Shown here: one piece after another, positions 8,711 through 17,320 of the stretch | Numbering within the stretch: position 1 is the stretch's first letter | Layout of the letters: each line of letters begins with the position of its first letter | Assembly (NCBI RefSeq): GCF_001465595.2 | Contig: NZ_CP013481.2 | Location: 5,146,001-5,210,000 of the forward strand | Reading direction: 5' to 3' | DNA from: Pandoraea apista | Lineage (GTDB): Bacteria > Pseudomonadota > Gammaproteobacteria > Burkholderiales > Burkholderiaceae | Length of the DNA stretch: 64,000 bases | Notes under the pieces: generated by a model | What the model was told of the DNA's origin: nothing | What the model saw: the letters and a program-made list of their open reading frames with translations, nothing else | Database searches by the model: none | Made by a program: the position numbers and the translations under genes

Positions 8711-10474
8711 ATGCTGTCGTCTTCTACCGCCAACCGCTCTGCGGTGCCTGCCGGGCACGCCCTTGCCGGTGCTGCGCCTCACGTTGCGGCGCCCTGGCGC
8801 GCGCTTGCGGCCACCTCGCGCTGGCTGGTCATCGCCGTACTCACGATTGCCGTGCTGCTGCCGCTGTCGTTCATCGTCTTGCAGAGCCTGCTCTCGGCAC
8901 CGTTCTTCGATGCCAGCCGCACGTTCGGTATCGACGGCTACCGCTTCATCTTCTCCGATCCCGACTTCTGGTCGGCGGTGAAGAACTCTTTCATTATCGC
9001 GTTCGGGATGCTGTTCATCTCGATCCCGCTCGGCGGCATTCTCGCCTTCCTGATGGTACGCACCGACCTGCCGGGCCGCCGCTGGCTCGAACCGTTGCTG
9101 CTCACGCCGGTGTTCGTCTCGCCGATGGTGCTTGCTTTCGGATACGTGGTCGCCGCCGGCCCGGTGGGCTTCTATTCCGTGTGGTTCCGCGAACTCACCG
9201 GGCTCGATGCCCCGTGGTCCATCTACTCGATCTTCGCCATCACGGTGATCGTCGGCCTCACGCATGTGCCTCACGTCTATCTGTACTCGTCGGCGGCCCT
9301 GCGCAACCTCGGCTCCGACGTGGAAGAAGCCGCGCGCGTCGCGGGTGCGCGCCCGTTCCGTGTGGCGCTCGACGTCAGTCTGCCGATGACCATGCCCGCC
9401 CTGCTCTTCGCGGGCGTGCTCGTGTTCTTCCTTGGCTTCGAAGTCTTCGGCCTGCCGCTGGTGCTGGGCGACCCCGAAGGCCACCTCGTGCTGGCAACGT
9501 ACCTCTACAAACTCACCAACAAGCTCGGTGTGCCGTCATATCACCTGATGGCCGCTGTCGCCATGTGCATCGTAGCGATCACGTTCCCGCTCGTGCTGCT
9601 GCAACGTCACTTGCTCAAGCGCGCGAACAAGTACGTCACGGTGAAGGGCAAGGCGGGGCGCCAGACGGTGCTGCCGCTCGGCGTGTGGCGCTGGGTCGCG
9701 CTGGCGATCGTTGCTGCCTGGCTGCTCGTGACGGTGCTCGTGCCGATTTCGGGCATTGTGCTGCGCTCGTTCGTCACGCATTGGGGCGAGGGCGTGGCGC
9801 TGAGCGAAGTCCTCACGCTGGCCAACTTCACCGAACTCTTCGAGCAAGACAACCTCGTGCGCGCCATTCTCAACACGCTCGGCATTGGCGTGATCGGTGG
9901 CGCAATGGCCGTCGGCTTCTACTCGCTCGTGGCGTTCGCCGGTCATCGCCGCAACGACTGGGCCGCGAAGTTGCTCGATTACCTCGTGCTGCTGCCGCGT
10001 GCCGTGCCGGGGCTGCTCGCCGGTCTGGCGTTTCTGTGGATCTTCCTGTTCGTGCCGGGTCTGCGCGAACTGAAGAACTCGATGTGGAGCATCTGGGTGG
10101 CCTACACGGTGGTGTGGCTCGCCTATGGCATGCGTCTCATCCAGAGCGCACTGCTGCAAGTCGGTCCCGAACTGGAGGAAGCCGGACGCAGCGTCGGCGC
10201 CACGCGCAGCCGCGTGAGCCTCGACGTCACCCTGCCGCTCGTGCGCTTCGGTTTACTCGCCGCCTGGCTGCTCATTTTCATGATCTTCGAGCGCGAGTAC
10301 TCGACCGCCGTGTATCTGCTCTCGCCGGGCACGGAAGTCATCGGTTCGCTGCTCGTGTCGCTGTGGGCGACCGGTGCGGTCGATCAGGTCGCGGCGCTCT
10401 CTGTCATCAACATCGCGATGGTCGGCGCCGGTCTGGGCGTGGCGTTGCGCTTCGGAGTCAAATTGCATGGATAA
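8711..10474 (+). CDS. ABC importer permease, fused two-domain FbpB type
   Basis: 587-residue inner-membrane protein with two tandem binding-protein-dependent permease domains, about residues 60-290 and 340-585, as in ferric-type importers where both halves are fused. Each half carries an EAA-like loop: NLGSDVEEAARVAGARPFRV (first) and ELEEAGRSVGATRSRVSLDV (second). The start at 8711 is chosen for its GGGAG ribosome-binding site; an upstream ATG at 8681 lacks one. Its 3' end overlaps the ATPase start by eight bases, which suggests translational coupling. Confidence 0.9.
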   Translation: MLSSSTANRSAVPAGHALAGAAPHVAAPWRALAATSRWLVIAVLTIAVLLPLSFIVLQSLLSAPFFDASRTFGIDGYRFIFSDPDFWSAVKNSFIIAFGMLFISIPLGGILAFLMVRTDLPGRRWLEPLLLTPVFVSPMVLAFGYVVAAGPVGFYSVWFRELTGLDAPWSIYSIFAITVIVGLTHVPHVYLYSSAALRNLGSDVEEAARVAGARPFRVALDVSLPMTMPALLFAGVLVFFLGFEVFGLPLVLGDPEGHLVLATYLYKLTNKLGVPSYHLMAAVAMCIVAITFPLVLLQRHLLKRANKYVTVKGKAGRQTVLPLGVWRWVALAIVAAWLLVTVLVPISGIVLRSFVTHWGEGVALSEVLTLANFTELFEQDNLVRAILNTLGIGVIGGAMAVGFYSLVAFAGHRRNDWAAKLLDYLVLLPRAVPGLLAGLAFLWIFLFVPGLRELKNSMWSIWVAYTVVWLAYGMRLIQSALLQVGPELEEAGRSVGATRSRVSLDVTLPLVRFGLLAAWLLIFMIFEREYSTAVYLLSPGTEVIGSLLVSLWATGAVDQVAALSVINIAMVGAGLGVALRFGVKLHG

Positions 10475-11537
10475 GCTCATCGTCGACAACCTCTTCCTGA
10501 GCTACGGCACCAACCCGATCCTCAAGGGCGTGTCGTTCGAACTCAACGCCGGTGAAGTCGTGTGCCTGCTGGGCGCATCGGGCAGCGGCAAGACCACGCT
10601 CCTGCGCGCGGTCGCCGGGCTGGAACAGCCGTCGGAAGGTCGCATCGCGCTGGACGATCAGGTCTTCTTCGACGGAGACAAAGGCATCGACTGCCCCGTC
10701 GAGCAGCGCTCGCTCGGTCTGGTGTTTCAGTCATACGCGCTTTGGCCGCACCGCACGGTGGCGGACAACGTGGGCTACGGCCTGAAGCTGCGCAAGGTCG
10801 GCGCGGCCGAGCGTCGCGAGCGCGTGCAAAAAGCGCTCGACCAGCTCGGCCTGGGTCATCTTGCCGAGCGTTATCCGTTTCAGCTCTCCGGCGGTCAGCA
10901 GCAGCGCGTTGCGATTGCACGCGCGCTGGTCTACAACCCGCCCGTCATTCTGCTCGACGAGCCGCTCTCGAACCTCGACGCCAAGCTGCGCGAAGAAGCG
11001 CGTGCGTGGCTGCGCGAACTGATCGTCTCGCTGGGACTCTCCGCCCTGTGTGTCACGCACGACCAGACCGAGGCGATGGCCATGTCCGATCGCATTCTGC
11101 TGCTGCGCAACGGACGCATTGAACAGGAAGGCTCGCCCGCCGAACTTTACGGCTCGCCGCGTTCGCTCTACACCGCGGAGTTCATGGGCAGCAACAACCG
11201 TATCGATGCGACGGTCAGCGCCGTCGACGGCGATCTCGTCACGCTCGCGGGCGAAGGTTTTGCCCTGCAAGCGCGCGCACGCGACGCCCTCTCACCGGGT
11301 CAGGACGCACAGGCCGTCATTCGTCTGGAGCGCGTGCAGGTGGCCGATGGTCCGGGACATAACCGCGTGAACGCGCAACTCGTCACGTCGATGTATCTCG
11401 GCGATCGCTGGGAATACCTGTTCCACTGCGGCTCGCTGCGCTTCCGCGCGTTCGGGCATGTGCCGCGCGAGCCGGGCCATCACTGGGTGGAGTTTCCGAC
11501 GAACGACTGCTGGGCATTCGCGCAATCGAACGCGTAA
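10467..11537 (+). CDS. ABC importer ATP-binding protein
   Basis: 356-residue ATPase energising the importer. Walker A is GASGSGKTT, the signature is LSGGQQQRVAIARAL and Walker B is VILLDEPLSNLD, followed by the switch His in CVTHDQTEAMA. A C-terminal region of about 120 residues resembles the TOBE regulatory domain of FbpC/PotA-type ATPases. It overlaps the permease gene by eight bases and is followed by a porin gene. Confidence 0.92.
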   Translation: MDKLIVDNLFLSYGTNPILKGVSFELNAGEVVCLLGASGSGKTTLLRAVAGLEQPSEGRIALDDQVFFDGDKGIDCPVEQRSLGLVFQSYALWPHRTVADNVGYGLKLRKVGAAERRERVQKALDQLGLGHLAERYPFQLSGGQQQRVAIARALVYNPPVILLDEPLSNLDAKLREEARAWLRELIVSLGLSALCVTHDQTEAMAMSDRILLLRNGRIEQEGSPAELYGSPRSLYTAEFMGSNNRIDATVSAVDGDLVTLAGEGFALQARARDALSPGQDAQAVIRLERVQVADGPGHNRVNAQLVTSMYLGDRWEYLFHCGSLRFRAFGHVPREPGHHWVEFPTNDCWAFAQSNA

Positions 11538-11561
11538 GCCCGGCCACGCCTTTCATGCGAC

Positions 11562-11581
11562 GCGCGGGCGCTCTCCCGCGC
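11562..11581 (+). other. Hairpin between the ATPase and porin genes
   Basis: GCGCGGG and CCCGCGC pair around a six-base loop with no T run, 33 bases before the porin start codon. It may adjust porin expression relative to the importer. The evidence is structure only. Confidence 0.35.
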
Positions 11582-11613
11582 ACACCACGAGAAACAAAAA
11601 AGAGGAGACGACA

Positions 11614-12702
11614 ATGAAACGAAGCAGTATCGGTCTGGCCGCCTTGAGCGCCATCGGCACATTCGGTGCTTTCGCGCTGACCGGACAGGCCCACGCGCAA
11701 TCGAACGTGACGATTTACGGGATCGTCGATGCGGGGGTGGAGTACGTGAATCATGCCAGTCCAAACGGCGGCGCCGCGCGCGCCATTTCCGGCGGCAAAA
11801 ACACCTCGCGCTTCGGCTTCAGGGGCACGGAAGATCTCGGCGGCGACCTCAAGGCCGTATTCAACCTCGAGAGCGGCATCAACATGGTGAACGGCCAGTT
11901 CGACGACGGCCCCGGCGCCATCTTCGACCGTCGCGCCACGGTGGGCCTTGCGCACAAGCAATGGGGGCAGGTCACGCTCGGTCGCACATTCACCACGACG
12001 TACGACTACATGCTCCCGTTCGACCCGATGGGCTATGCCCCGAACTACTCGTGGGCCACGAGTTCGACAGCCACCGGTGGCCGCAAGGACGGCCTGTTCT
12101 CGCGCTCGGCCAACGCCGTGCGTTACGACGGCGAATTCAGCGGCCTTAAGCTCGGCGCCATGTATGGCTTCGGCAACGTGCCCGGCAGCATGAAGACGGC
12201 GTCGAAATACGACTTCGCCATTGGCTACGAAAACGGCCCGCTGGCGGTCGTGGCAACCTACGACCGCCAGAACGGCGCGGGCAGCAGCGTGGCGCCGGCC
12301 GACACGACCGATTACATCCAGGGAATTCACGCGGGCGCGAGCTACCGTTTCGGTGGCGCGAAGGTGATGGCAGGCTACCGCAACTACAAGAAGACCTTCG
12401 TAACGGCGAGCACCGCGTCGCTGCGCAGCGACATGTATTGGCTCGGCATGTCATACGACTTCACACCGGCCTTCACACTGTATGGCGCGATCTACCATCA
12501 GGACATCAAGGATGCGGGCGATGCAGACCCGACGCTCATTTCACTGCGCGCGCAATACGCTATGTCCAAACGCACCGCGCTATACCTGTCGGGGGGCTAT
12601 GCGTTCGCCAAGCACGGGCAGCTGGTGAGTCTGTCACGCGATCTGACCGGCGCGGCAGATACGCAGGTCGGTGTCACCGCGGGTATCCAGCATCGCTTCT
12701 GA
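11614..12702 (+). CDS. Outer-membrane porin (Gram-negative porin family 4)
   Basis: 362-residue porin with a signal peptide ending in AHAQ, then the typical opening SNVTIYGIVDAGVEYV and an alternating beta-strand pattern ending in a C-terminal Phe (GIQHRF), as in trimeric betaproteobacterial porins of the OmpC/Omp32 type. AGAGGAGA precedes the ATG. It follows the ABC importer on the same strand and probably lets the importer's substrate cross the outer membrane. A strong terminator ends the operon. Confidence 0.92.
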   Translation: MKRSSIGLAALSAIGTFGAFALTGQAHAQSNVTIYGIVDAGVEYVNHASPNGGAARAISGGKNTSRFGFRGTEDLGGDLKAVFNLESGINMVNGQFDDGPGAIFDRRATVGLAHKQWGQVTLGRTFTTTYDYMLPFDPMGYAPNYSWATSSTATGGRKDGLFSRSANAVRYDGEFSGLKLGAMYGFGNVPGSMKTASKYDFAIGYENGPLAVVATYDRQNGAGSSVAPADTTDYIQGIHAGASYRFGGAKVMAGYRNYKKTFVTASTASLRSDMYWLGMSYDFTPAFTLYGAIYHQDIKDAGDADPTLISLRAQYAMSKRTALYLSGGYAFAKHGQLVSLSRDLTGAADTQVGVTAGIQHRF

Positions 12703-12712
12703 CGTTTTCCTC

Positions 12713-12770
12713 AACGACGACCCGGCGGTTGCGGGGGGTGAACCGCCGGTGCCGGGTCGTCGTTTTTTTT
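12713..12770 (+). terminator. Strong rho-independent terminator after the importer/porin operon
   Basis: A long stem (AACGACGACCCGG paired with CCGGGTCGTCGTT), with an inner GGCGGTT / AACCGCC hairpin, is followed by eight T residues. It ends transcription of the tctDE-linked importer and porin. Confidence 0.9.
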
Positions 12771-12788
12771 CGATCCCCCTCTCCGGGT

Positions 12789-13886
12789 TCAGGAGAGGGA
12801 TTCGATATGCGTCGAATGGGCGTATGCCTGACCGAATCGATTGGCAAGAAAATCCGGCAGCGCGATCTGCTCCTGCCGCACGAAGCCTCGCTGCGGCAAC
12901 TGTCCCGCGAAGAACATGTCTACCGCCGCACAGATGGCCGACGCCGTGGTGATCTGGATGGCGCTGGCGCTGTGGCCGTTGTTGCGCTCCGCAAAGATCT
13001 TCCGCGCAAAGACTTCCTGCGTGAGCACCCCGCTGCGCAGACCGCTAACGACCACGAAGATAAGCACTACGTCCTGCAAGGTGCTCGGCACAGCGCGTTT
13101 GAGCATTGTCTTGAGCGTGTCCTGATCGTCTTTCAGACGCAATTCGTTGAGCAACACCTTCATTAGCGCGCCGTGCCCCGGGTAGCGCACCGACTTGTAA
13201 TCGAGATCGCGTACGCGGCCGCTGAGTGTCTCGCACAAGGTTCCCAGCCCGCCCGACGTGTTGAATGCCTCGTACTCGACTCCATCGAGCGAGAAGTGTT
13301 CCAGGTCTTCCAGCGGCTGCACGGTCAGTCTGACACCGTCGCGAATTGCCTCGCATGGTTGGCAATACTCGTTGATGAGGCCGTCGACACTCCATGTCAG
13401 GTTGTACTTCAACGAGTTCGTGGGGAACGCCGGCAGCGCCCCGACGCGCATTTTCACAGAGTCGACCTGATCGAAAGCCGCCGCGAGATGATGCGCTGCA
13501 ATGGCGATAAAGCCCGGCGCCAGACCGCATTGGGGCATCAGCGCAGTTGATGCCCCTTCGGCGAGTTGCTGGATAGCGTGGGTTGCCGCCACGTCCTCGG
13601 TCAGATCGAAGTAGTGGCATCCGGCCGCCACGGCGGCGGTGGCGGCACTCGTCGCCATGGTGTAGGGAAGCGCGTTGACAACGGCATCGTGGCCCGAAAT
13701 GGCCTTCTGCAGCGAACCCGTGTCGCTGCTGGTCAACTCGACGAAGTCGTCTGCATGTTCGCGCACGACCTCCGACGCCCGCGCGTTCCGGTCGAACACC
13801 GTCACCCGATAGTCGCCGCTGTCGTGCAGCAGGCGTGCAATGGTCTGGCCGATATGTCCTGCGCCAAGCAAAGCGATCTTTTTCAT
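12789..13886 (-). CDS. Saccharopine dehydrogenase-like oxidoreductase
   Basis: 365-residue enzyme starting MKKIALLGAGHIGQTIA, an N-terminal Rossmann GxGxxG motif, followed by the saccharopine dehydrogenase C-terminal/catalytic type domain (MPQCGLAPGFI, LKYNLTWSVDGLINEY, SGRVRDLDYKSVRYPGH). Family members include lysine dehydrogenases and carboxynorspermidine dehydrogenases. The substrate is probably an amino acid derived from lysine or a polyamine, but this cannot be settled here. The start at 13886 has GGGGGAAAA just upstream; a GTG-like extension of six codons is not preferred. It is a single gene, with a long upstream region toward the next porin. Confidence 0.8.
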   Translation of the reverse strand: MKKIALLGAGHIGQTIARLLHDSGDYRVTVFDRNARASEVVREHADDFVELTSSDTGSLQKAISGHDAVVNALPYTMATSAATAAVAAGCHYFDLTEDVAATHAIQQLAEGASTALMPQCGLAPGFIAIAAHHLAAAFDQVDSVKMRVGALPAFPTNSLKYNLTWSVDGLINEYCQPCEAIRDGVRLTVQPLEDLEHFSLDGVEYEAFNTSGGLGTLCETLSGRVRDLDYKSVRYPGHGALMKVLLNELRLKDDQDTLKTMLKRAVPSTLQDVVLIFVVVSGLRSGVLTQEVFARKIFAERNNGHSASAIQITTASAICAAVDMFFAGQLPQRGFVRQEQIALPDFLANRFGQAYAHSTHIESLS

Positions 13887-14437
13887 GTTTTCCCCCTGGA
13901 TCAAGACGTCGAACGAGGTGCACTCGCGTCACGCCCGGCAGGAATCCCGCGGGCGTTCATACGAGGACTACGACATCAATTCTAGGGAGACTGACCGATG
14001 AAATGTAGCGTTATTTCGTCGAAAAAACTTACATTTTTGCCGAATCGTCGATTTTTATGACGAATTGTATTTTCCAAGGCATTGACAGCCTTGACAACCT
14101 CGAGGGGATGGATCGTCGACGGTTCATTGACGGCCAGTCCGGAGTCGCGCGGCGCATTGCGCGTTGCGCGTTGCTGAGGTAGCGGTTAAACACGCGGCGG
14201 GAACTTTGGCGCATTCGTCTTTATAGCGCTCGCATATGTCATCGAAATGAAACTCACGGGATTTTCGACAGAGAATTCCGAAGCGTTGCAGCGCACCGAC
14301 ATCGGTACGGCAATTTCGTTAATACACCTATGGAATTGCGATTTCGTTCGATATAGTTCGCCCCGAACCCACGGGGCGCTATTCCACAGGCGACGGGTTC
14401 GCATCAACTCATAAGTTATCGAAAGAGGATTAGACCG
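13887..14437. other. Long intergenic region between the saccharopine dehydrogenase-like gene and a porin
   Basis: 551 bases without a supportable gene. A markedly AT-rich patch (about 13980-14080) with runs of A and T, an AAGGC-N7-GCCTT inverted repeat (about 14076-14094) and a GCGCATTGCGCGTTGCGCGTTGC tract shortened here to its core GCGTTGCGCGTTGC (about 14160-14175) are visible. Both flanking genes are read away from it, so it must hold their promoters. A long porin leader with regulatory RNA is possible but I see no specific structure. Confidence 0.5.
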
Positions 14438-15595
14438 ATGAAAATGACGCAATTGGCTGCCGCACTGGGTGGCGTTATCGCGGTAGTGGCGGCAGGTGCC
14501 GCGCACGCGCAGAGCAACGTTACGCTGTATGGCGTTCTCGATGGCGGCCTGGCCTATGTGAGCAACGTTGGCGGCAGCAAGAACTTCACCACGGCTGACG
14601 GTCTGCAGTCGGGTAACCGTTGGGGCCTGAAGGGTTCGGAAGATCTGGGCGGCGGACTGTCGGCTGTCTTCAACCTGGAAAACGGCTTCAACCTCACCAA
14701 CGGTGCGCTCGGTCAGGGCAGCCGCGAGTTCGGCCGTCAGGCATTCGTCGGTCTGTCGAGCAAGACGCTCGGCAGCGTGACCATCGGCCGTCAATACGAC
14801 TCCGTGGTCGACTTCGTGAGCGGCCTGACGTCGGCCAAGCAATTCGCCACGAAGCTGGGCGCCCACGTCGGCGATGTGGACAACCTGTACAACTCGTTCC
14901 GCATCAACAACTCGGTGAAGTACACGAGCGCCAATTACGGCGGCTTCTCGTTCGGCGGTTTGTATGGCTTCTCGAACCAGGCAAGCAGCGGTACCGGCGG
15001 TACGGGCTTCGCCAACAACCGCGCGTTCAGCGTGGGTGCCGGTTACGCCAACGGCCCGATCAAGTTCGGTATCGGCTACCTCGATGTCAGCTCGCCGAAC
15101 AGCACCAACACCGGCGGCTCGGTGGTCGGCGACTACAGCGGCGACTTCTACTCGACGAAGATTGGCGCGACGACCTTCGGTGTCGACAAGCAACGCGTGT
15201 TCGCCACGGGCGGCAGCTACAAGTTCGGCCCGGCAACGGTCGGCCTCGTGTACAGCAACACGCAGCTCAAGTACGTGAGCGGCACGGGCGCACGCGTGTC
15301 GAACTATGAAGTCAACGGCACGTACAACCTGTCGCCGTCGCTGCTGCTCGGCCTGTCGTACACGTACACCGATGCCAGCACGCGCAGCACCACGCTCGCT
15401 GACCTGAAGCCGAAGTATCATCAGGTCAACGCCGCTGTCGACTACCTGCTCTCGCGTCGCACCGACGTGTATCTGGTGGGCATCTATCAGAAGGCGGCCG
15501 GCGATGCTACGGCTGCCTCGATCAGCGGTGCGGGCGGTGCTTCGAGCACGAAGAGCCAGACCGCTGTGATCTCCGGCCTGCGTCACAAGTTCTAA
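14438..15595 (+). CDS. Outer-membrane porin (Gram-negative porin family 4)
   Basis: 385-residue porin. A signal peptide (MKMTQLAAALGGVIAVVAAG...AHAQ) leads into SNVTLYGVLDGGLAYVSNV, and the protein ends with the strand IRHKF-like SGLRHKF, typical of betaproteobacterial trimeric porins. AGAGGA precedes the ATG. It stands alone between a long upstream region and a strong terminator, which suits a separately controlled, highly expressed general porin. It is a different gene from the importer-linked porin at 11614; the two share only the family pattern. Confidence 0.93.
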   Translation: MKMTQLAAALGGVIAVVAAGAAHAQSNVTLYGVLDGGLAYVSNVGGSKNFTTADGLQSGNRWGLKGSEDLGGGLSAVFNLENGFNLTNGALGQGSREFGRQAFVGLSSKTLGSVTIGRQYDSVVDFVSGLTSAKQFATKLGAHVGDVDNLYNSFRINNSVKYTSANYGGFSFGGLYGFSNQASSGTGGTGFANNRAFSVGAGYANGPIKFGIGYLDVSSPNSTNTGGSVVGDYSGDFYSTKIGATTFGVDKQRVFATGGSYKFGPATVGLVYSNTQLKYVSGTGARVSNYEVNGTYNLSPSLLLGLSYTYTDASTRSTTLADLKPKYHQVNAAVDYLLSRRTDVYLVGIYQKAAGDATAASISGAGGASSTKSQTAVISGLRHKF

Positions 15596-15644
15596 GCCAA
15601 CGTCTTCGCGAGACGTGTAGTACCTGATTGAGTGCTCCAGATGG

Positions 15645-15675
15645 AAAGGGAGTCCCGATGGGACTCCCTTTTTTT
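15645..15675 (+). terminator. Rho-independent terminator after the second porin
   Basis: AAGGGAGTCCC and GGGACTCCCTT form a perfect 11-bp stem closed by a short loop and followed by a run of T. Confidence 0.9.
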
Positions 15676-15804
15676 GTCTCCGCCCGCACAACAGGCAGGG
15701 ACAATCCCCAAATCCCGCGCTCTCGGGAACATACGCTCGCGCAGAAGACACTAACGCGCACCGCCCGGCACCACATTCAGTGCTGGCCTTACGAAGGAAC
15801 CCCG

Positions 15805-16164
15805 GTGCAACTGTCCGAATACTTCCCCGTTCTGCTGTTTCTGGTTGTTGCCCTGCTCATCGGCGGGGGGTTGCTGGTGATCGCGAAGCCGATTCGGCCG
15901 CATCGCCCGGACATGGCGAAGAATTCACCCTACGAATGCGGGTTTAATGCGTTCGGCGACGCCCGCAAACAGTTCGACGTGCGCTACTACCGCGTCGCGA
16001 TCTTCTTCATCGTGTTCGATATCGAACTGGCCTTCACGCTGCCGTGGGCCGTGGCGATACGAGACATAGGCTGGCCCGGCTTTATCGCCATGATGTTCTT
16101 CTTGTTCATTCTCGCGCTCGGCTTCGCCTACGAGTGGGGCAAGAAGGCGCTGGACTGGGAGTAG
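15805..16164 (+). CDS. nuoA: Stand-alone NADH-quinone oxidoreductase subunit A
   Basis: 119-residue inner-membrane protein of the NuoA family with three membrane segments (about 7-27, 64-84 and 90-110), the conserved NSPYECGF motif, the [21 protein letters not shown] segment (quoted in part: [16 protein letters not shown]) and the ending [10 protein letters not shown]. The start is placed at a GTG with GAAGGA upstream, because the protein then has normal family length. None of the other nuo genes is nearby; it is flanked by terminators, so it is a solitary copy, perhaps in addition to one in a nuo operon elsewhere. Confidence 0.88.
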   Translation: MQLSEYFPVLLFLVVALLIGGGLLVIAKPIRPHRPDMAKNSPYECGFNAFGDARKQFDVRYYRVAIFFIVFDIELAFTLPWAVAIRDIGWPGFIAMMFFLFILALGFAYEWGKKALDWE

Positions 16165-16206
16165 ACACCTCACATCGCGCTGCACATCTCCCGCCTTTAT
16201 CCCCCC

Positions 16207-16241
16207 AAAAAGCCGGACACCTAACGGATGTCCGGCTTTTT
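16207..16241. terminator. Bidirectional terminator between nuoA and the LysR gene
   Basis: AAAAAGCCGGACA and its complement TGTCCGGCTTTTT surround a short loop, so there is a T run on either strand. It can serve both convergent genes. Confidence 0.9.
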
Positions 16242-16288
16242 GCCGTGATTCACCTTGCCGCACCGAACCTCGCGTCGGTGCACTGGCC

Positions 16289-17221
16289 CTACGCTTGAAG
16301 CAAGCGGTGCCGGTCGATGTCGAAGCGATGACATTCGCGCTTGATCCAATCGGAGAAGATTGCAGTACGGCGATCATGCGGATCGCGCGAAAGCAGCACG
16401 TATCTCGCAGGCGCCTTCACCGGCTTGCCCATCGCAACAAGACGCCCGCTTCGAATGTCGTCGTAGACCAATGCCGTGCGCCCCATGGCGACGCCCTGAT
16501 GGCTGAGTGCCGCCGCCAGCGCCAGGCTCGACAGATTGAATTGCGGACCATCGATATGGCGGGGTCCGTCAGGACGATTCACCTCCATCCAGGTTCGCCA
16601 TTCGACGAATTCAGCCGCGCCGACCCACGGCGACGCATCGTGGAGGAACACCACGCCGTCCAGCGAACGGCCGTCGTCAAGGCCCGGATGCGCGGCCAGA
16701 TACTCGGGCGTGGCGACCGCTACCAGATATTCGTCGAGCAGCACGTCGGCCTGGACTTCCGAATAGGTCGTCGGGTCGTAACGCACCGCGACATCGATGT
16801 CTTCCACCCGCATGGACTGCCGGTCCACGCTTTGAAACTCGGCCCGCAGTCGCACGGAAACATCGGGCTCCTGCCGGTGAAAGTCCGTCAGGCGCGGCAT
16901 CAGCCATTGCAACGCAAATGACGGCAGACAACTCACCTGCAACGGGGCGTTCGACAGCCCGAGCCGCTGCAACGTTGCCTGTATGTCGCCTAAAGCGCGC
17001 GTAGTCACTTCGAACAGCGCCTCGCCTTTGTCGGTGAGCTTGAGGCTCCGCGCCTGCCGGACGAACAGCCGATACCCAAGCCGCTCTTCCAGATGTCGAA
17101 TCTGTTGGCTGACGGCGCTTTGCGTCAGATTCAGCGACCGCGACGCCTGCGTGAAACTCAACAGTCGCGCAGCCGCCTCGAAGCAACGCAGCGCGCCGAG
17201 CATGGATGAATCCAGTTGCAT
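16289..17221 (-). CDS. LysR-family regulator (DsdC-like)
   Basis: 310-residue LysR regulator: an N-terminal helix-turn-helix (ALRCFEAAARLLSFTQASRSLN, quoted here as FTQASRSLNLTQSAVSQQI) followed by a periplasmic-binding-protein-like effector domain. It is divergent from the D-serine dehydratase gene, the arrangement of dsdC with dsdA. The ATG at 17221 is preferred over one at 17248 because the putative operator (17226-17251) would otherwise lie inside the coding region. It probably activates the dsdA-MFS-M81 operon in response to D-serine or a related compound (inference). Confidence 0.85.
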   Translation of the reverse strand: MQLDSSMLGALRCFEAAARLLSFTQASRSLNLTQSAVSQQIRHLEERLGYRLFVRQARSLKLTDKGEALFEVTTRALGDIQATLQRLGLSNAPLQVSCLPSFALQWLMPRLTDFHRQEPDVSVRLRAEFQSVDRQSMRVEDIDVAVRYDPTTYSEVQADVLLDEYLVAVATPEYLAAHPGLDDGRSLDGVVFLHDASPWVGAAEFVEWRTWMEVNRPDGPRHIDGPQFNLSSLALAAALSHQGVAMGRTALVYDDIRSGRLVAMGKPVKAPARYVLLSRDPHDRRTAIFSDWIKRECHRFDIDRHRLLQA

Positions 17222-17225
17222 ACGA

Positions 17226-17251
17226 ATTAGCCCAGCTAATGCACTCATTAG
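17226..17251. promoter_or_regulatory. Candidate LysR operator (T-N11-A palindrome)
   Basis: ATTAG-N5-CTAAT (17226-17240) is a perfect palindrome containing the T-N11-A core favoured by LysR proteins, and a further ATTAG lies one turn away (17247-17251). It sits directly upstream of the regulator gene and about 75-95 bases before dsdA, where an activator site is expected. Confidence 0.55.
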
Positions 17252-17320
17252 AATCCAGCGCTATTTTTACCCAAAAGCAGACGCTAGCATCGTGCCAAGT
17301 ATCAGCAAATTGCGAGTGAA

